NCBI GenBank assembly: GCA_022385805.1
Contig: MU277688.1
Coordinates: 401,927-419,907, forward strand
DNA: 17,981 nt
Direction: 5' to 3'
From: Pilatotrama ljubarskyi
Taxonomy: Eukaryota > Basidiomycota > Agaricomycetes > Polyporales > Polyporaceae
Shown here: piece after piece, positions 1 to 9,172 of the stretch
How the letters are laid out: the number at the start of each line of letters is the position of its first letter
How positions within the stretch are numbered: the stretch's first letter is position 1
The notes under the pieces: generated by a model
Told to the model about the DNA's origin: nothing
Database searches by the model: none
What the model saw: the letters and a program-made list of their open reading frames with translations, nothing else
Position numbers and translations under genes: made by a program

Positions 1-1040
1 TTATGTACGAAACGCATGCGAATTGATCCCCGCCCGAGAATGGGCGTCGTGCCGGCACCATGGAGGGTTCGCCCGGGTGTGCGTACATAATCCCAGAACA
101 TGCGCCGCTCTTGGGCCACGTGGGACGTTGTACCTGAATCTGCGATCCACGCATCATCAGGCACGGCAGGGAGCGCAATGTCACCGACGGCAGACACGGT
201 CTCGATAGCGGCGCATGAGTAATCGGATTCCCCTTCCGATTCCTCCGCCACCATTGCCTTGCTTCTGCCCTTCCCACGCTCCTTCCCGTCCCCCTTCCCT
301 TTCGATCCTCTGCCCGCCGGCCCACCTTTCCTGTCGTGATTTGGGCAGTCACGCTTGAAACCCGGCTTCCCACACTTGTAACATCGCGGCCCGATTCCTG
401 GGCGCTTCTGCTTCCCCACAAGTGCGGTCTCCGACGAAGCCTGGACCCTCCTCGCGTGCTCCCTAATCCGGCCTTGTACCTTATCGGCATCTCCGATCTC
501 ATCGTCCCGGAAAGATGCGACGAAGGCTTGCCATGTTTCCGGAAGCGCCACCAGCAACATGATTGAGAATTTGTCATCAGGTATCTCCTGCCCGAGACTG
601 ATGAGGTCCTCCCTCCACTCGACCATCTGCTGGAGCCACTCATCGAGGTCCTCCCCGTCCGCGTATCGCGCCGAGACGAGCTTCCGCCGGATCTCAATGA
701 TCTTCCCGAGCCCACGCGTCTCGAAATTCTTCCGAAGCTTCTCCCACGCTTCCCTACTGGTGCGAACGTTTTTGATCAGCTTTATGACGCGCTTACTGAC
801 CCGGAGCCTGATAGCGCTAAGCGCCGTCCGATCCTTCTCATCCCACGTGTCCATCTCCTCCTGCTTCGCCCACGTGACCGTCTCCCCTTCCTCCACTTTG
901 GGTCTAGGCTTTTTACCGCTGACGTACGGCCACAGCTTCGTTTCCCAAAGTAGATCCTCCATCTGCGTCTCCCACGTGGACCAGTCTTCAACCGTGTCCA
1001 ACGGTTGGACCTTTGCGCGCGTGATAAGATCCGACGACAT
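1..1040 (-). CDS. Copia gag-protease polyprotein, N-terminal 346 residues (partial)
   Basis: The ATG at 1040 opens a frame that stays open to the window edge (last full codon 5-3). Residues 18-200 form the helical Copia-type Gag (UBN2/gag-polypeptide) region, with WSTWETQMEDLLW near residue 21 and the LPETWQAF motif at 166-173. A basic stretch carries a zinc-knuckle-like motif at residues 220-232 (C220, C223, C232), but the expected histidine before F228 is absent. A Lys/Gly-rich linker (235-263) follows. The aspartic protease begins at about 298 with the active-site motif DSGTTSH (301-307); D301 is the catalytic Asp. Gag would package the element RNA and the protease would mature the polyprotein. 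The protease C-terminus and all of pol lie beyond the window. Confidence 0.9.
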   Translation of the reverse strand, partial: MSSDLITRAKVQPLDTVEDWSTWETQMEDLLWETKLWPYVSGKKPRPKVEEGETVTWAKQEEMDTWDEKDRTALSAIRLRVSKRVIKLIKNVRTSREAWEKLRKNFETRGLGKIIEIRRKLVSARYADGEDLDEWLQQMVEWREDLISLGQEIPDDKFSIMLLVALPETWQAFVASFRDDEIGDADKVQGRIREHARRVQASSETALVGKQKRPGIGPRCYKCGKPGFKRDCPNHDRKGGPAGRGSKGKGDGKERGKGRSKAMVAEESEGESDYSCAAIETVSAVGDIALPAVPDDAWIADSGTTSHVAQERRMFWDYVRTPGRTLHGAGTTPILGRGSIRMRFVH

Positions 1041-1120
1041 GATGACGAGATAAGATAAGACGAGCGAGATAAGAGTCAAGCAGAGATAATCGCGAGTAAG
1101 TCCTGTCCGGTTAGAGCAAC

Positions 1121-1135
1121 CCAGGGCTCATAACC
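1121..1135 (-). promoter_or_regulatory. Primer-binding site, half-tRNA-iMet type
   Basis: Read on the minus strand, the 15 bases directly after the LTR are GGTTATGAGCCCTGG. The first 14 are complementary to the anticodon stem-loop of eukaryotic initiator tRNA-Met (GGGCUCAUAACC core), not to its 3' CCA end. Drosophila copia and yeast Ty5 prime reverse transcription in this way, with a tRNA fragment cleaved in the anticodon loop. The complementarity is seen directly; use of the cleaved primer here is inferred. Confidence 0.85.
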
Positions 1136-1350
1136 TGTTGAAATACACGCGGATGGAGTGAATGAGTAGATAGATAGCGTACGACGGGAGCGGGGACGAC
1201 TAATATACATGAGCAGTAACAAAAGGTATTATACGAGTGCAATAAACGTGTAAAGTACTGTAAAGGAAACAAAGTAAGTAAAGTGTAAGTAAAAAGTCCA
1301 AAGTCCGATAATGTACTACAAAGTCCGATATCTAATCTTTGTCTCCAACA
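1136..1350 (-). repeat. 5' LTR of the Copia element (215 bp)
   Basis: On the plus strand the segment begins TGTTG and ends CAACA, the TG...CA inverted ends expected of an LTR. Its inner border lies directly against the primer-binding site. Inside it a 12-bp direct repeat (1299-1310 and 1319-1330) sits towards the outer, U3-like end, and the repeated AAGTAA-type runs around 1271-1296 are low in complexity. A size of 215 bp fits Copia LTRs. The second LTR is outside the window, so the borders rest on motif placement and not on alignment of the two copies. Confidence 0.85.
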
Positions 1351-1636
1351 TATGCGGAATTCCTGGGGGGCCCGAAGCTCTCGCTGCTGTCAAGGTCACA
1401 AGTCAGACAGAACTCTGATCCTGAGTGTGAGGATGTCAAACGTACACATGTGGTCTGTACTGAGGGACGACGGAATGGCGGTAACTTCATTGTCACCCAG
1501 TAGTACATCGGCTAGGTCTCGGGCTGGCAGGGCAGCAGAAGCTTAATGCGACAGGATGATTTCGCCGATCCGAGTCGGCGGTGGGCAAGCAGGCATAAGC
1601 TAGGAACACACAGACAACTAAGAGAAGCTTTCGCTT
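1351..1636. other. Intergenic region between Copia LTR and the next gene
   Basis: These 286 bases hold no convincing coding signal. The segment includes the 3' flank of the gene ending at 1637. If the GTATGT at the stop codon of that gene is a real donor, a short extra terminal exon could lie at about 1500-1595 on the minus strand. A small GC-rich inverted repeat (GCCGATCCGAGTCGGC, about 1563-1578) could form a hairpin. Confidence 0.4.
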
Positions 1637-3139
1637 CTACATACCAGAATCGGCGCCAGGAGTACCGTGCGGCCCTGGTTGACAGGTAGACTGGGTGGTG
1701 GCGGCAGGCACTTCGAAGCCTGCAGCAGATGCGATGCGCGGGACCTTTGATGGTCCAGGCTTCTCCTGCGGAAGGCTGGTGTGAAGACTTCCCTGACGCG
1801 ACCGCTTCTGCAGGTCGACAAGTGGCAGGGTTGTCATATTCTTGCCGGCGAGGAGGTCTGCGTAGACGTCGCGAGGTTCACTCTTGAGACGAGCAGCAGC
1901 CGCGGGGGTGAGCTTGATATGGTTTGCAGAGAATCCGTGATACATTTGCTTGATCAAGGCGTTGATCTTCCATGCACCGCCGTCACAGAGAAGCAAGAAG
2001 GGAAAGCGGCGGGCCAGGGATACATGAAGATAGACGCGAGCTTCATGCGGAAGCAGGTCTTGCGATTCCGGAGCTTGGCCGCTCCAAACAAGGGAGTGCA
2101 GGAGCGAGCAGAGCATCTCCCGGATGTCCTTCGCTACCGTACCAGACACAGGCTGACCTCGTTCGTCCTCTATGAAGGTCTGGGCAACGTTTATGCTATC
2201 ATCATGCGGCCCCTGCTTTCCACCACCTTTCTTCGGACGCTCCTTGAACTCACTTGCATACCAGTATCTGAATGTGACGCCATCCGGCTTCGCTTGCGGT
2301 GGCGGATATACCCAACCAAGACCCAGGACCACCCGGCCATGCAAAGGACTAGTAAGGGTGTTGCCACTCGTCTTGCTCGGGGACATCAGTGCCGCATCAC
2401 CAGCGACGCCGGTGCTAGCAGAGTCCTCCAAGTTGGCGACCATGCTGAGGAGCTGCGGAACCTTGCTTATGAGGTCATTGTAGAGCTTTCTGCGTCCCAG
2501 CGAGGATAAATCCCAGATATCAGCACACTGTACCATACAAGCTGGCGTCATTCAAGCGACACTTACTGATGAGTACGGACTTCGACCTGCAGGGCATGCA
2601 CTTCGCGGCTAAGTGCCTTGATTTTCTCCTTCGCGACAGTGTAGGGGATGTTGCCTGTACGCAATAGACGTTCTTCGCTTGCTTGTGATATGCAGAGGAC
2701 CTGCACCGAAGTAATGTCAGCATCAGCAAGGTACATATGAGCTAGTAGCTTGCACTGGGCTTACATGTCCAGTGAGATCGTAGTCATCCTCCTTGTGCTG
2801 CTCATAGGAGATCGCGTGAGGTCGGCTGCTGTATTCAAGTCCTGGGGTGCCTCGCTGGATGGAGGAATGGCGCTGAGCCTGAGATACATTGTTGCTCCTG
2901 AAGACAAGGGAGATATTTTCAGCAGACAAGCCAGTGCTGGAACCATCAAGGGAAACCAGAGGTGTGTTGGGAGTAGGAGTAGCCGTCGAGACATGGCTAT
3001 ACAACTCAAGTGGATGTTGCTGCGAGCTCTGGGTTGCAGGCGAAGGCGAGCCCACAACAGAAAATGCTTCAGCAGCGGAGGAGTCTGCGAAGCCAGCTGA
3101 CGCGAGAGAACAGTGTCGACTAGGGAAGTTCTCCATCAT
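1637..3139 (-). CDS. Unrecognised agaricomycete-type protein, three exons, 453 aa
   Basis: The model is exon 1 3139-2765, exon 2 2700-2567, exon 3 2489-1637. Introns are 64 and 77 nt with GTAAGC and GTAAGT donors, and phases close exactly. Residues 1-125 are Ser/Thr/Pro-rich and look disordered. Residues 126-180 are helical and charged (TVAKEKIKALSREVHALQVE), a possible coiled coil. The C-terminal half has a compact region with VSGTVAKDIREMLCSLLHSL and LCDGGAWKINALIKQMY. From memory, unverified, this pattern (IEDE..G..V.G, RFP.L.LC...WK) resembles an abundant family of uncharacterised mushroom-lineage proteins often found near transposons. No catalytic motif is seen. It could be a Tnp2-element accessory protein, since it lies downstream on the same strand, or an independent gene. 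Exon 3 ends in GTATGTAG, so a further intron at the stop codon is possible. Confidence 0.7.
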
Positions 3140-3583
3140 ACAGTAGGATTAGGACGGGGTATAGGATACTGGCATGCCAGGAGTCGACAAGACGCTTGAG
3201 AAGAAAAAAACTTGGCCGCAGTGCGTCGCAGAAAGCTTCGGCAAATGCCCTGGTGCTCGCTGTCGAGATGGATTTCCTAATTTGGCAATAAGAATCCTTG
3301 CGGATAGCTCTGTCTTGTGAGGACAGCGCACGATTTCTGTACGATCTCTCACTGAATCTCCATATTCGCCACAAAGACAATTTCATGTCCTGTACGTTGC
3401 TCTCTTGGGTAGCTGCAATACATCTCCACTCAAACACGCTGTCATCTCATAATACTAGCACCACCCCCTTCACCATCTGCTGCAAACACGCCGGAGACCT
3501 GTCCATTGTCGCCATTATGGGGTTCTGACCCGGATGGAATCTGGAATTCTTCTGGCTGGTCTCAGGGTAACACCCCCCCATCT
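3140..3583. other. Divergent intergenic region
   Basis: About 440 bases separate the starts of the minus-strand gene at 3139 and the plus-strand ORF at 3584. Overlapping open frames exist on both strands (a minus frame over 3120-3437, and the plus frame of the downstream ORF open from about 3414), but none carries recognisable protein features. A segment at about 3520-3567 (TCTGAC, then pyrimidine-rich, then TCAG) resembles an intron 3' end, so the plus-strand gene may have an upstream exon here. Otherwise it is probably shared promoter sequence. Confidence 0.35.
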
Positions 3584-4072
3584 ATGCGGGCCTATCTTCA
3601 TGGAGACGACAACCTTCCGTCTACGGACCACGGACATTCGGTCGACGATTGGGCGCCGCAGCAGGAAGCAGAACTTCACGCCACTCTGGATGGTCCCGAC
3701 TTTGCCTGTGGGACACCATCACACCGCTCTCCCCTCCTTGCTCGATTTGCACCCGATTTCGATCCATGGCACTTCTCTAAACTCGTGGAGACCGCAGCAA
3801 GCCAGGACGAAGCGGCTATCCAAGCCTTCTGTAGGGCTTGCATAGATGCCGCTTCTCGAGAGCGTCCAGATGGTACACAACCGACTGCAGCAGAGCGAGA
3901 GCAACATGGCCTCTTCGGGCTTCTTGCTCTCTGCACCCTGACAATGGCAAAAGCCCTGACTCGGCGTGACCTTGGTAGCCGGAGGGATGGTATGGTTAAT
4001 CTGAGGCTGTTGCTGGATGCGATGGAAGTACTGGTGGAGGTCGAAGAAAGGGCGATTCAGGCTGTCATCTAG
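3584..4072 (+). CDS. Small unrecognised protein, about 162 aa
   Basis: The first ATG of the frame (MRAYLHGDDN) is at 3584; the frame is open from about 3414 without an earlier ATG, and the stop is at 4072. The N-terminal half is acidic and polar. The C-terminal half looks helical, with hydrophobic stretches such as LFGLLALCTLTMAKAL and NLRLLLDAMEVLVEVEERA. It has no motif I recognise. The ORF is convergent with the Tnp2 transposase, whose stop is only 54 bp away at 4127, and divergent from the gene starting at 3139. A pyrimidine-rich stretch ending in TCAG at about 3567 could be a splice acceptor, so the true N-terminus may come from an upstream exon. It could be transposon cargo or a chance ORF. 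Confidence 0.4.
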   Translation: MRAYLHGDDNLPSTDHGHSVDDWAPQQEAELHATLDGPDFACGTPSHRSPLLARFAPDFDPWHFSKLVETAASQDEAAIQAFCRACIDAASRERPDGTQPTAAEREQHGLFGLLALCTLTMAKALTRRDLGSRRDGMVNLRLLLDAMEVLVEVEERAIQAVI

Positions 4073-4126
4073 TTCAATACATTAATTTGCCGGTCTTCTG
4101 TCGGGATGCTCGCAAACGGTGAAACA

Positions 4127-7100
4127 TTACAAGTGAGATAGTACATCTGAGTCATCGTCTGGTACAGCAGCTGGTGTTAGGGTTGTACCTAGTATCTCGT
4201 CTACGTCTACCCCCAGCTTGTCCATAACAAAGTAGATCTGCCCATTCCAGTGCCCCACAGCCGGACATGGCAATGTGTCACACGGAATCATGGCGACGCA
4301 AGCCACGATTGATTTGACATCAATAACCGCTAACTGCTGCCGAGATTTGTCTGCAGCACGACAGGCCCATACCACACCTGAGGATAAAGTAAGGAGGTCC
4401 TTGTCTGGAGGTCCGTATTTCGATACGAGCGCAAGAGTCTTGAGAACTCCTCTGATGTTGCAACGGAAGTAGTATTGCACCTCTGCGTACTCGAAAACCT
4501 CAGAGTCCTGTACGCCGAGGATGATACTGACGGTTGCCGCAGCACTACTGGCACGATACTATATCATGATCCAAGGCACAATCGTAGTAATAAGCGAGCA
4601 TATTCGACTCAAACATGGTTTAAGTACTGACCTTGATATTGCGTGACGTCCTCGCCATCTGGTTGGCAACTTCCTTCCATGCAGAGCGGCAGATCTGCCC
4701 ATTCGGAAGTTGTACCCGGGCCCAGCGCTGCACACATCCCTGCATCCTCCTAACCCAGGTTTCCCGTGCCTCAACCGTCCCAGAATGTGCCTCGATGTAC
4801 CGAAAGATGATGATGTCTTCAGCATCAGCAACAGGGCGGCCACCTGGCTCACGAGGGTGAAGAAGAGTGAACTTGTCGCCTAGCTCAACAAGGGGGACTC
4901 GTGAAGCTGCTGTGGGTTCGAGATCAGGTAGCATGGTCTTCAGAGCATTCACATGGGCTCGTCGCAGTGCACGTTGGGATAGATTGGCAAAAGGGTTGGA
5001 CGGCTGGCGAATCTCTGCCCCTAGATCTCCAATGATGCGTTCCATGGCAAACTGGGAGGTGCAGATGAGAGAACCTATGCGGCACGTCTCGGTGGGGGAG
5101 TGGGTGATAGCATGCATGCATTGTGGGACAAAATGCATCCGTGAGATCTTCCGCTGGACGTAGAGAACCTCGTAGTCGTATGCAAAATCCGTCAGAAGAA
5201 CATGGGCACGGATGCGCTGAGCGGCGGTGCTTTCGCGTTGGAAGACGACACGGACACCTGCGACCAGTTTGCAGTAATGCTGCCAGTACTTTCCGGGAAG
5301 TTTGCCGTGCAGGAACGCTGGCGCCAGACCATAGAACCAGTTCAGATATTCCCAGCATTTGTAACCACTAGATATCTTCTCTGCAGGATTTCGGGGAGGA
5401 CGGTGGAAGGACTCGGGAAGGAAGGGTTTTGCTGCCACAACCATCTCTCCGTGCTTCGACCATGCTTCTCCTGTGAGGCAGATCCAGTCCCACAAAGTCC
5501 GGGTATCGCCGTTCTTTGTGTCACAGTCGAATGTGCCATGCCAGAGGCGGTAGAAGAGGTCAGGAATGTTCAGCCCGAAGAGATGCATGATGTCTCCAGG
5601 AAACAGGCGTGGAATGGGAAGTGTGTGCGCTGCTGACAATCCGGAGAAGAGGCTCGGTTTGGAGATCCCTGTAGCCAGTCGACGCGCTTCGTAATTTGCA
5701 AGGGAGGTCGCGGCGCTGACGTACGCGAGCTTCTCATTATAGAGTTCAGGCCAGGAATCGCCTATATCTGACGGGTCGTAGTCGTTGTCCTCGCAGCCGT
5801 GCTCAATGTAGTTTTCTGGCTTCAGGCATACGGAGTAGTAATGCGATCCTCCAGGTTTGCGGCGTCCTGGCCGTCCACACCAGTGTCGGCACCCCAGTTT
5901 TCCGTGATGGCTCACTAGCCCAGTGACATCAGGCGCGCCGATCGCATCCGCACCCACCGCGAACACCCAAGGTCGTGAAATGAAGACGACGTCACGAAAG
6001 GCATCCCAGATCGAGAAGCCCTCGTTCTGCAGGGCGGCGACATGATGGAAGCCCGGGAAGAGGAACGACTCAAAGTGTTTCGGCTTTGTGGGACCTGGTA
6101 TGATCGCACCTGGAAGAATGTACCGCTTCTTGTAGCGTTTTGCAGGGTCGACATCAACCAGTATCCATATATAGATCCAACAGTTTGAGGCCTTGTGCTC
6201 GTAGAGTTGCGCGCCGTCCATGGAGAAGAGTACGCACGTATCGTCGTCAGAGATCTGCCCGCGCTGACAAGCATCCCAGAAGTCACTGCCGTCGAGGATG
6301 TCGCAGATGCGATCAAGCTCTCCCGACCTCCGTAACTCCTCGAGGACCTCCACCATACGCGTAGGACGATACCGCATATCCTCTGCACCTTCAGGTGAGC
6401 GATAGCGAGCCTGAATTTGAGGACCAAGGGGATAGGTGTCAAATTGCCGGCGGGCCTTCTTGACAGGGCGCTGCTGCTTGAGGAGGGTTTGGTCAAAGCG
6501 AGGCTCGGGGCAGAATTTGCACTCCTCGAGCTCTGCCCATGGCCCCGTGTACGCCATGCAGGACCGTGGACACATGTCGTGAGTGAGCGCGCAGACGCCC
6601 GTCAGCTCCGCAATCTTCTTCTTCACCTGATAGAGAGATAGGATGTCGTCTTCAGGATGCCGCTCTAGGATCGCACTCCGAGAATCTGTGTAGATTTTGT
6701 CGGCCCCTTGGCTGTCGGCAAGGTAGAGGCGTATGGAGAGGCGTTCATCTGGAGAGAGAGTGGGCGAACGAGTGATGGGATTACGGAGCTGCTCGATGAC
6801 CTCTGCGCGGAGGTGAGAGTCGCGCAGACGCGGATTATCACGCAGAGCGTTCACGAAAGCCTGCGCGTGATCAAATTGTGCACTAGTAGCTCTGCTACGC
6901 GGGCTATTTTGTTGGAACGGGAGGACCGCTGGCTCGATTTGCGCGGGTTCTGGTGGCGGCAGCGGTGGCGGCGTGGGACTCCGGGCGCGCTCGGGCTCGA
7001 CTGCCTCCCACTCGCCCAAGAGCATTTGATCCAAGGACTCCAAGGACGGCGGACCTTCTACATCGAGTCCTTGAAGATGACAGTGTCCATCAAGTTGAAG

Positions 7101-7671
7101 CTGCGAACGGAGTCAGCCATGTGAGCATCCTGGGTGATGGGTAGAGTACCTCAGAGGATGGGAGAGGGAACTGTGCGTCGAGCGCATTAGCGGCTTCGTG
7201 AATCGCGTCGCGTAGAGTCGAGCTGTCGCCCCGTGGCTCTTCCAATTCTTGTATAGGGCTGATTGGAGAGCGGTGCCTCAGCTGAGGCGGGCGTGGGACA
7301 TCGAGATCTGCCTGGTTGAGCGGCCCATCGGCCTGGCTACTGCAGGAGGTGCTGGAGTGGGTGTCATCTGGCATGGGCGTGTTCGTTTGGGAGCTTTCCA
7401 GCGCCATGCGCTTTGCCGGAGGAGCCTCGGGAGGATTCCGGTTGTTGCGCATTCTCTTCGAACGCTTGTGCGGTGTTGGAAGAGACGGGTCGGGGGGTGG
7501 AATGAGGCGCAGTGCGATCTGGGCCTCTCGCTCTGGCTGGTGGCGAAACCATGTCGCGCGAGAGCACGTTGCTCGACCAGACCCTAGGCATTTCAAGCAT
7601 CCACAGAAGAACTGATCTGCTTCAGGAGGCTGCGAATCGAGTTCTGATGCGGGCGCCAGTGGCGCAGACAT
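4127..7671 (-). CDS. Tnp2-type CACTA transposase, three exons
   Basis: This resembles the fungal branch of the Transposase_21/Tnp2 (CACTA/EnSpm) family, enzymes that cut and rejoin transposon ends in the nucleus. Exon 1 is 7671-7150, intron 1 is 49 nt with a GGCTGAC branch site, exon 2 is 7100-4632, and exon 3 starts at 4507 or 4558 and ends at 4127, giving about 1,123 or 1,140 residues. Residues 23-44 carry a Cys cluster with final His (CGCLKC...SRATWFRH). A second Cys-rich segment lies at 344-371. The RNase-H-like core includes FSMDGAQLY (D469), a D-rich segment followed by SHHGKLGCRHWC (559-582) and PGDIMHLF (D677), placing candidate acidic catalytic residues. A conserved FAMERIIGDLG motif lies near 858. 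The C-terminal exon begins near EYAEVQYYF. No premature stop or frameshift is seen. The ATG choice (MSAPLAP) follows a possible 5' intron with a TACTAAC branch site. Confidence 0.88.
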
Positions 7672-9172
7672 TTCAAGCGGCTGGTAGTATGTCTGTCCCC
7701 TCGCGCACCTGCTAGAATGAGTGTTAGTAGACAATACACGCTCCACAAGATGGCAAGAACATACGTTACAGGCCAGTGACCGCGGTGCTACGACTGCGAT
7801 GAGATGTCTAACTTTCGAACAGCCTCACATACGGAACTCCCAAGGAGAATGCCTTCGCTAGTGGCCGTTTTCCGGTAGGAATGATGCTCAAAGTACGATA
7901 CCATTACGCAGAGTGTATGCATACAGGACTATTCGTTACGAATCTGCCTAAATCGCGCCAGCAGAGATGATGCACCAGCACGAGCGTTGGTGTGATGGCG
8001 GTAACTGGAAGGAACGTATAGCGCCCGTCGAGCGGAAAAGCGCTCGCGCTCACTCGCTCTCACTCGTGAGACTCCTTGTCTGAATCGTCTGTAATCGTAC
8101 CAAATCGCCCGCGTTTTCACTGGGGTTCAGGGGCCGCACCGCCGCATGAACCGCGTGCAAAATCTGTGTTCCTCCACGGAAACACGAAGATCCGAGAGTC
8201 GCGGGAGCCGATCGACTTGCAAAGATACACCAGGAGCCTCTGCCGTGCGACATCACATCGAGTACCGAGGTAGACTCAAGTACCGCCGATGATCAAACGA
8301 AGAGCCTTGCCCTATCGTCCTAACCTTCTCGAATGCCTCGTACTGGACGTGATGCATCAGACAATATGCACGCATGTGACACGATGTGTGGTTGTCACCA
8401 GCAGTAGTACTGCAAGGGTCACTCAAGCTCGACTTCGAGGTGCTGGACCTCATCGGGATTTTGGCCTCGGGCTGGTCTGAGGCGGTAGTCCTTGCAAGCG
8501 CTCGTAAGAGTGGCGTGGAACTGTATGGCCTTGTTTGACCATATCAGCACTCATGAGAAGGGGACAGCAGCACTTGGAGGCAAGTCCCATGTCGCTCCAG
8601 CCTTCGTGCGTAGCTGCATTCCGTTGTCGATCCAGTCCACCTCAGGCACGTCCTGAACAGGTGCTCTCTTGCTTAACTCTGTCTTTGGTGGCATGTCCAA
8701 TGTGGTCTGGGACATTTCGGCTTCATGCAAATGACATCTCGCCCTGAGCTCACCATTATCTGACAACGTAAGTTTTGACTCCGAGTTTGATATGCTGGCG
8801 TGCGGCGTCAATATGACTGCCTGGGTTCGGTCACCGGAGCAAGGCTCTGTAAGACATGCCGATCGAATATCATGGCTTATCCGTATCGCTCAGTTCAGGT
8901 TGTAGGTTACTTGGACAAGGTTGTGCCAAGTCCAACCTGAATGCGGCCACGGGTTGCGTGGCGTCTGAGCCCGATTCGGAGTCCCAGAGTTTCCGTAACT
9001 TGAACACAACTCTCGGGCTCGTCTCCGGGACCTTGCGCAACTTCCAACTCCCTCAAGCCGTCGACGTCCATGTACTGTGCATATTCATGAGTCGGATTCG
9101 GAGCCCCTCTGCGTCGCATCCCCACTAATCCCGGGCCATTGCCTCTTCTCTTCAGCACCGCGGCATCCCGCC
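7672..9172. other. 1.5-kb divergent intergenic region
   Basis: This stretch separates the Tnp2 start (minus) from the coiled-coil gene start (plus). An intron-like segment next to the Tnp2 start (about 7767-7714 on the minus strand: GTATGT donor, CTACTAAC branch, TCTAG acceptor) suggests a spliced 5' leader. The rest holds only short open frames on both strands. The most protein-like is a minus frame over 8551-8811 (e.g. PEVDWIDNGMQLR), but I could not join it to any other exon. A CT/GA-rich stretch at about 8040-8075 (CGCTCACTCGCTCTCACTCG) may be promoter-like. The right-hand terminus of the Tnp2 element and the left-hand terminus of the Plavaka element are expected in or near this region, but I could not identify them. 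Confidence 0.45.

Larger units (their letters stand above)
1..1350 (-). mobile_element. Ty1/Copia LTR retrotransposon, 5' part
   Basis: This is the upstream end of a Copia-class retrotransposon running right to left and leaving the window at position 1. In element order it shows a 215-bp LTR (1136-1350), a primer-binding site matching the anticodon arm of initiator tRNA-Met (1121-1135), an untranslated leader of about 80 nt, and an open gag-protease frame from 1040. No stop codon is seen in the 346 visible codons, so the copy may be young. Integrase, reverse transcriptase, RNase H and the 3' LTR would lie left of the window. If integration made a 5-bp target duplication, the right-hand copy would be TATGC at 1351-1355; the left copy cannot be seen. 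Confidence 0.9.

Noticed and set aside
559..1053. Plus-strand ORF of 164 codons over the Copia gag
   Set aside because: It lies antisense to a clear gag-protease frame and has no protein features; it is a shadow ORF.
1781..2509. Plus-strand ORF of 242 codons over exon 3 of the orphan gene
   Set aside because: It lies antisense to an exon supported by two splice junctions and a protein-like sequence; its own translation shows no motif.
1475..8006. Direct repeat ATGGCGGTAACT at 1475-1486 and 7995-8006, possibly flanking the Tnp2 unit
   Set aside because: A shared 12-mer is expected several times by chance in 18 kb, and the flanking bases do not match, so it is not evidence of a target duplication or terminal repeat.
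8551..8811. Minus-strand 86-codon frame in the spacer
   Set aside because: Composition is somewhat protein-like, but no exon could be joined on either side and no family is recognised.
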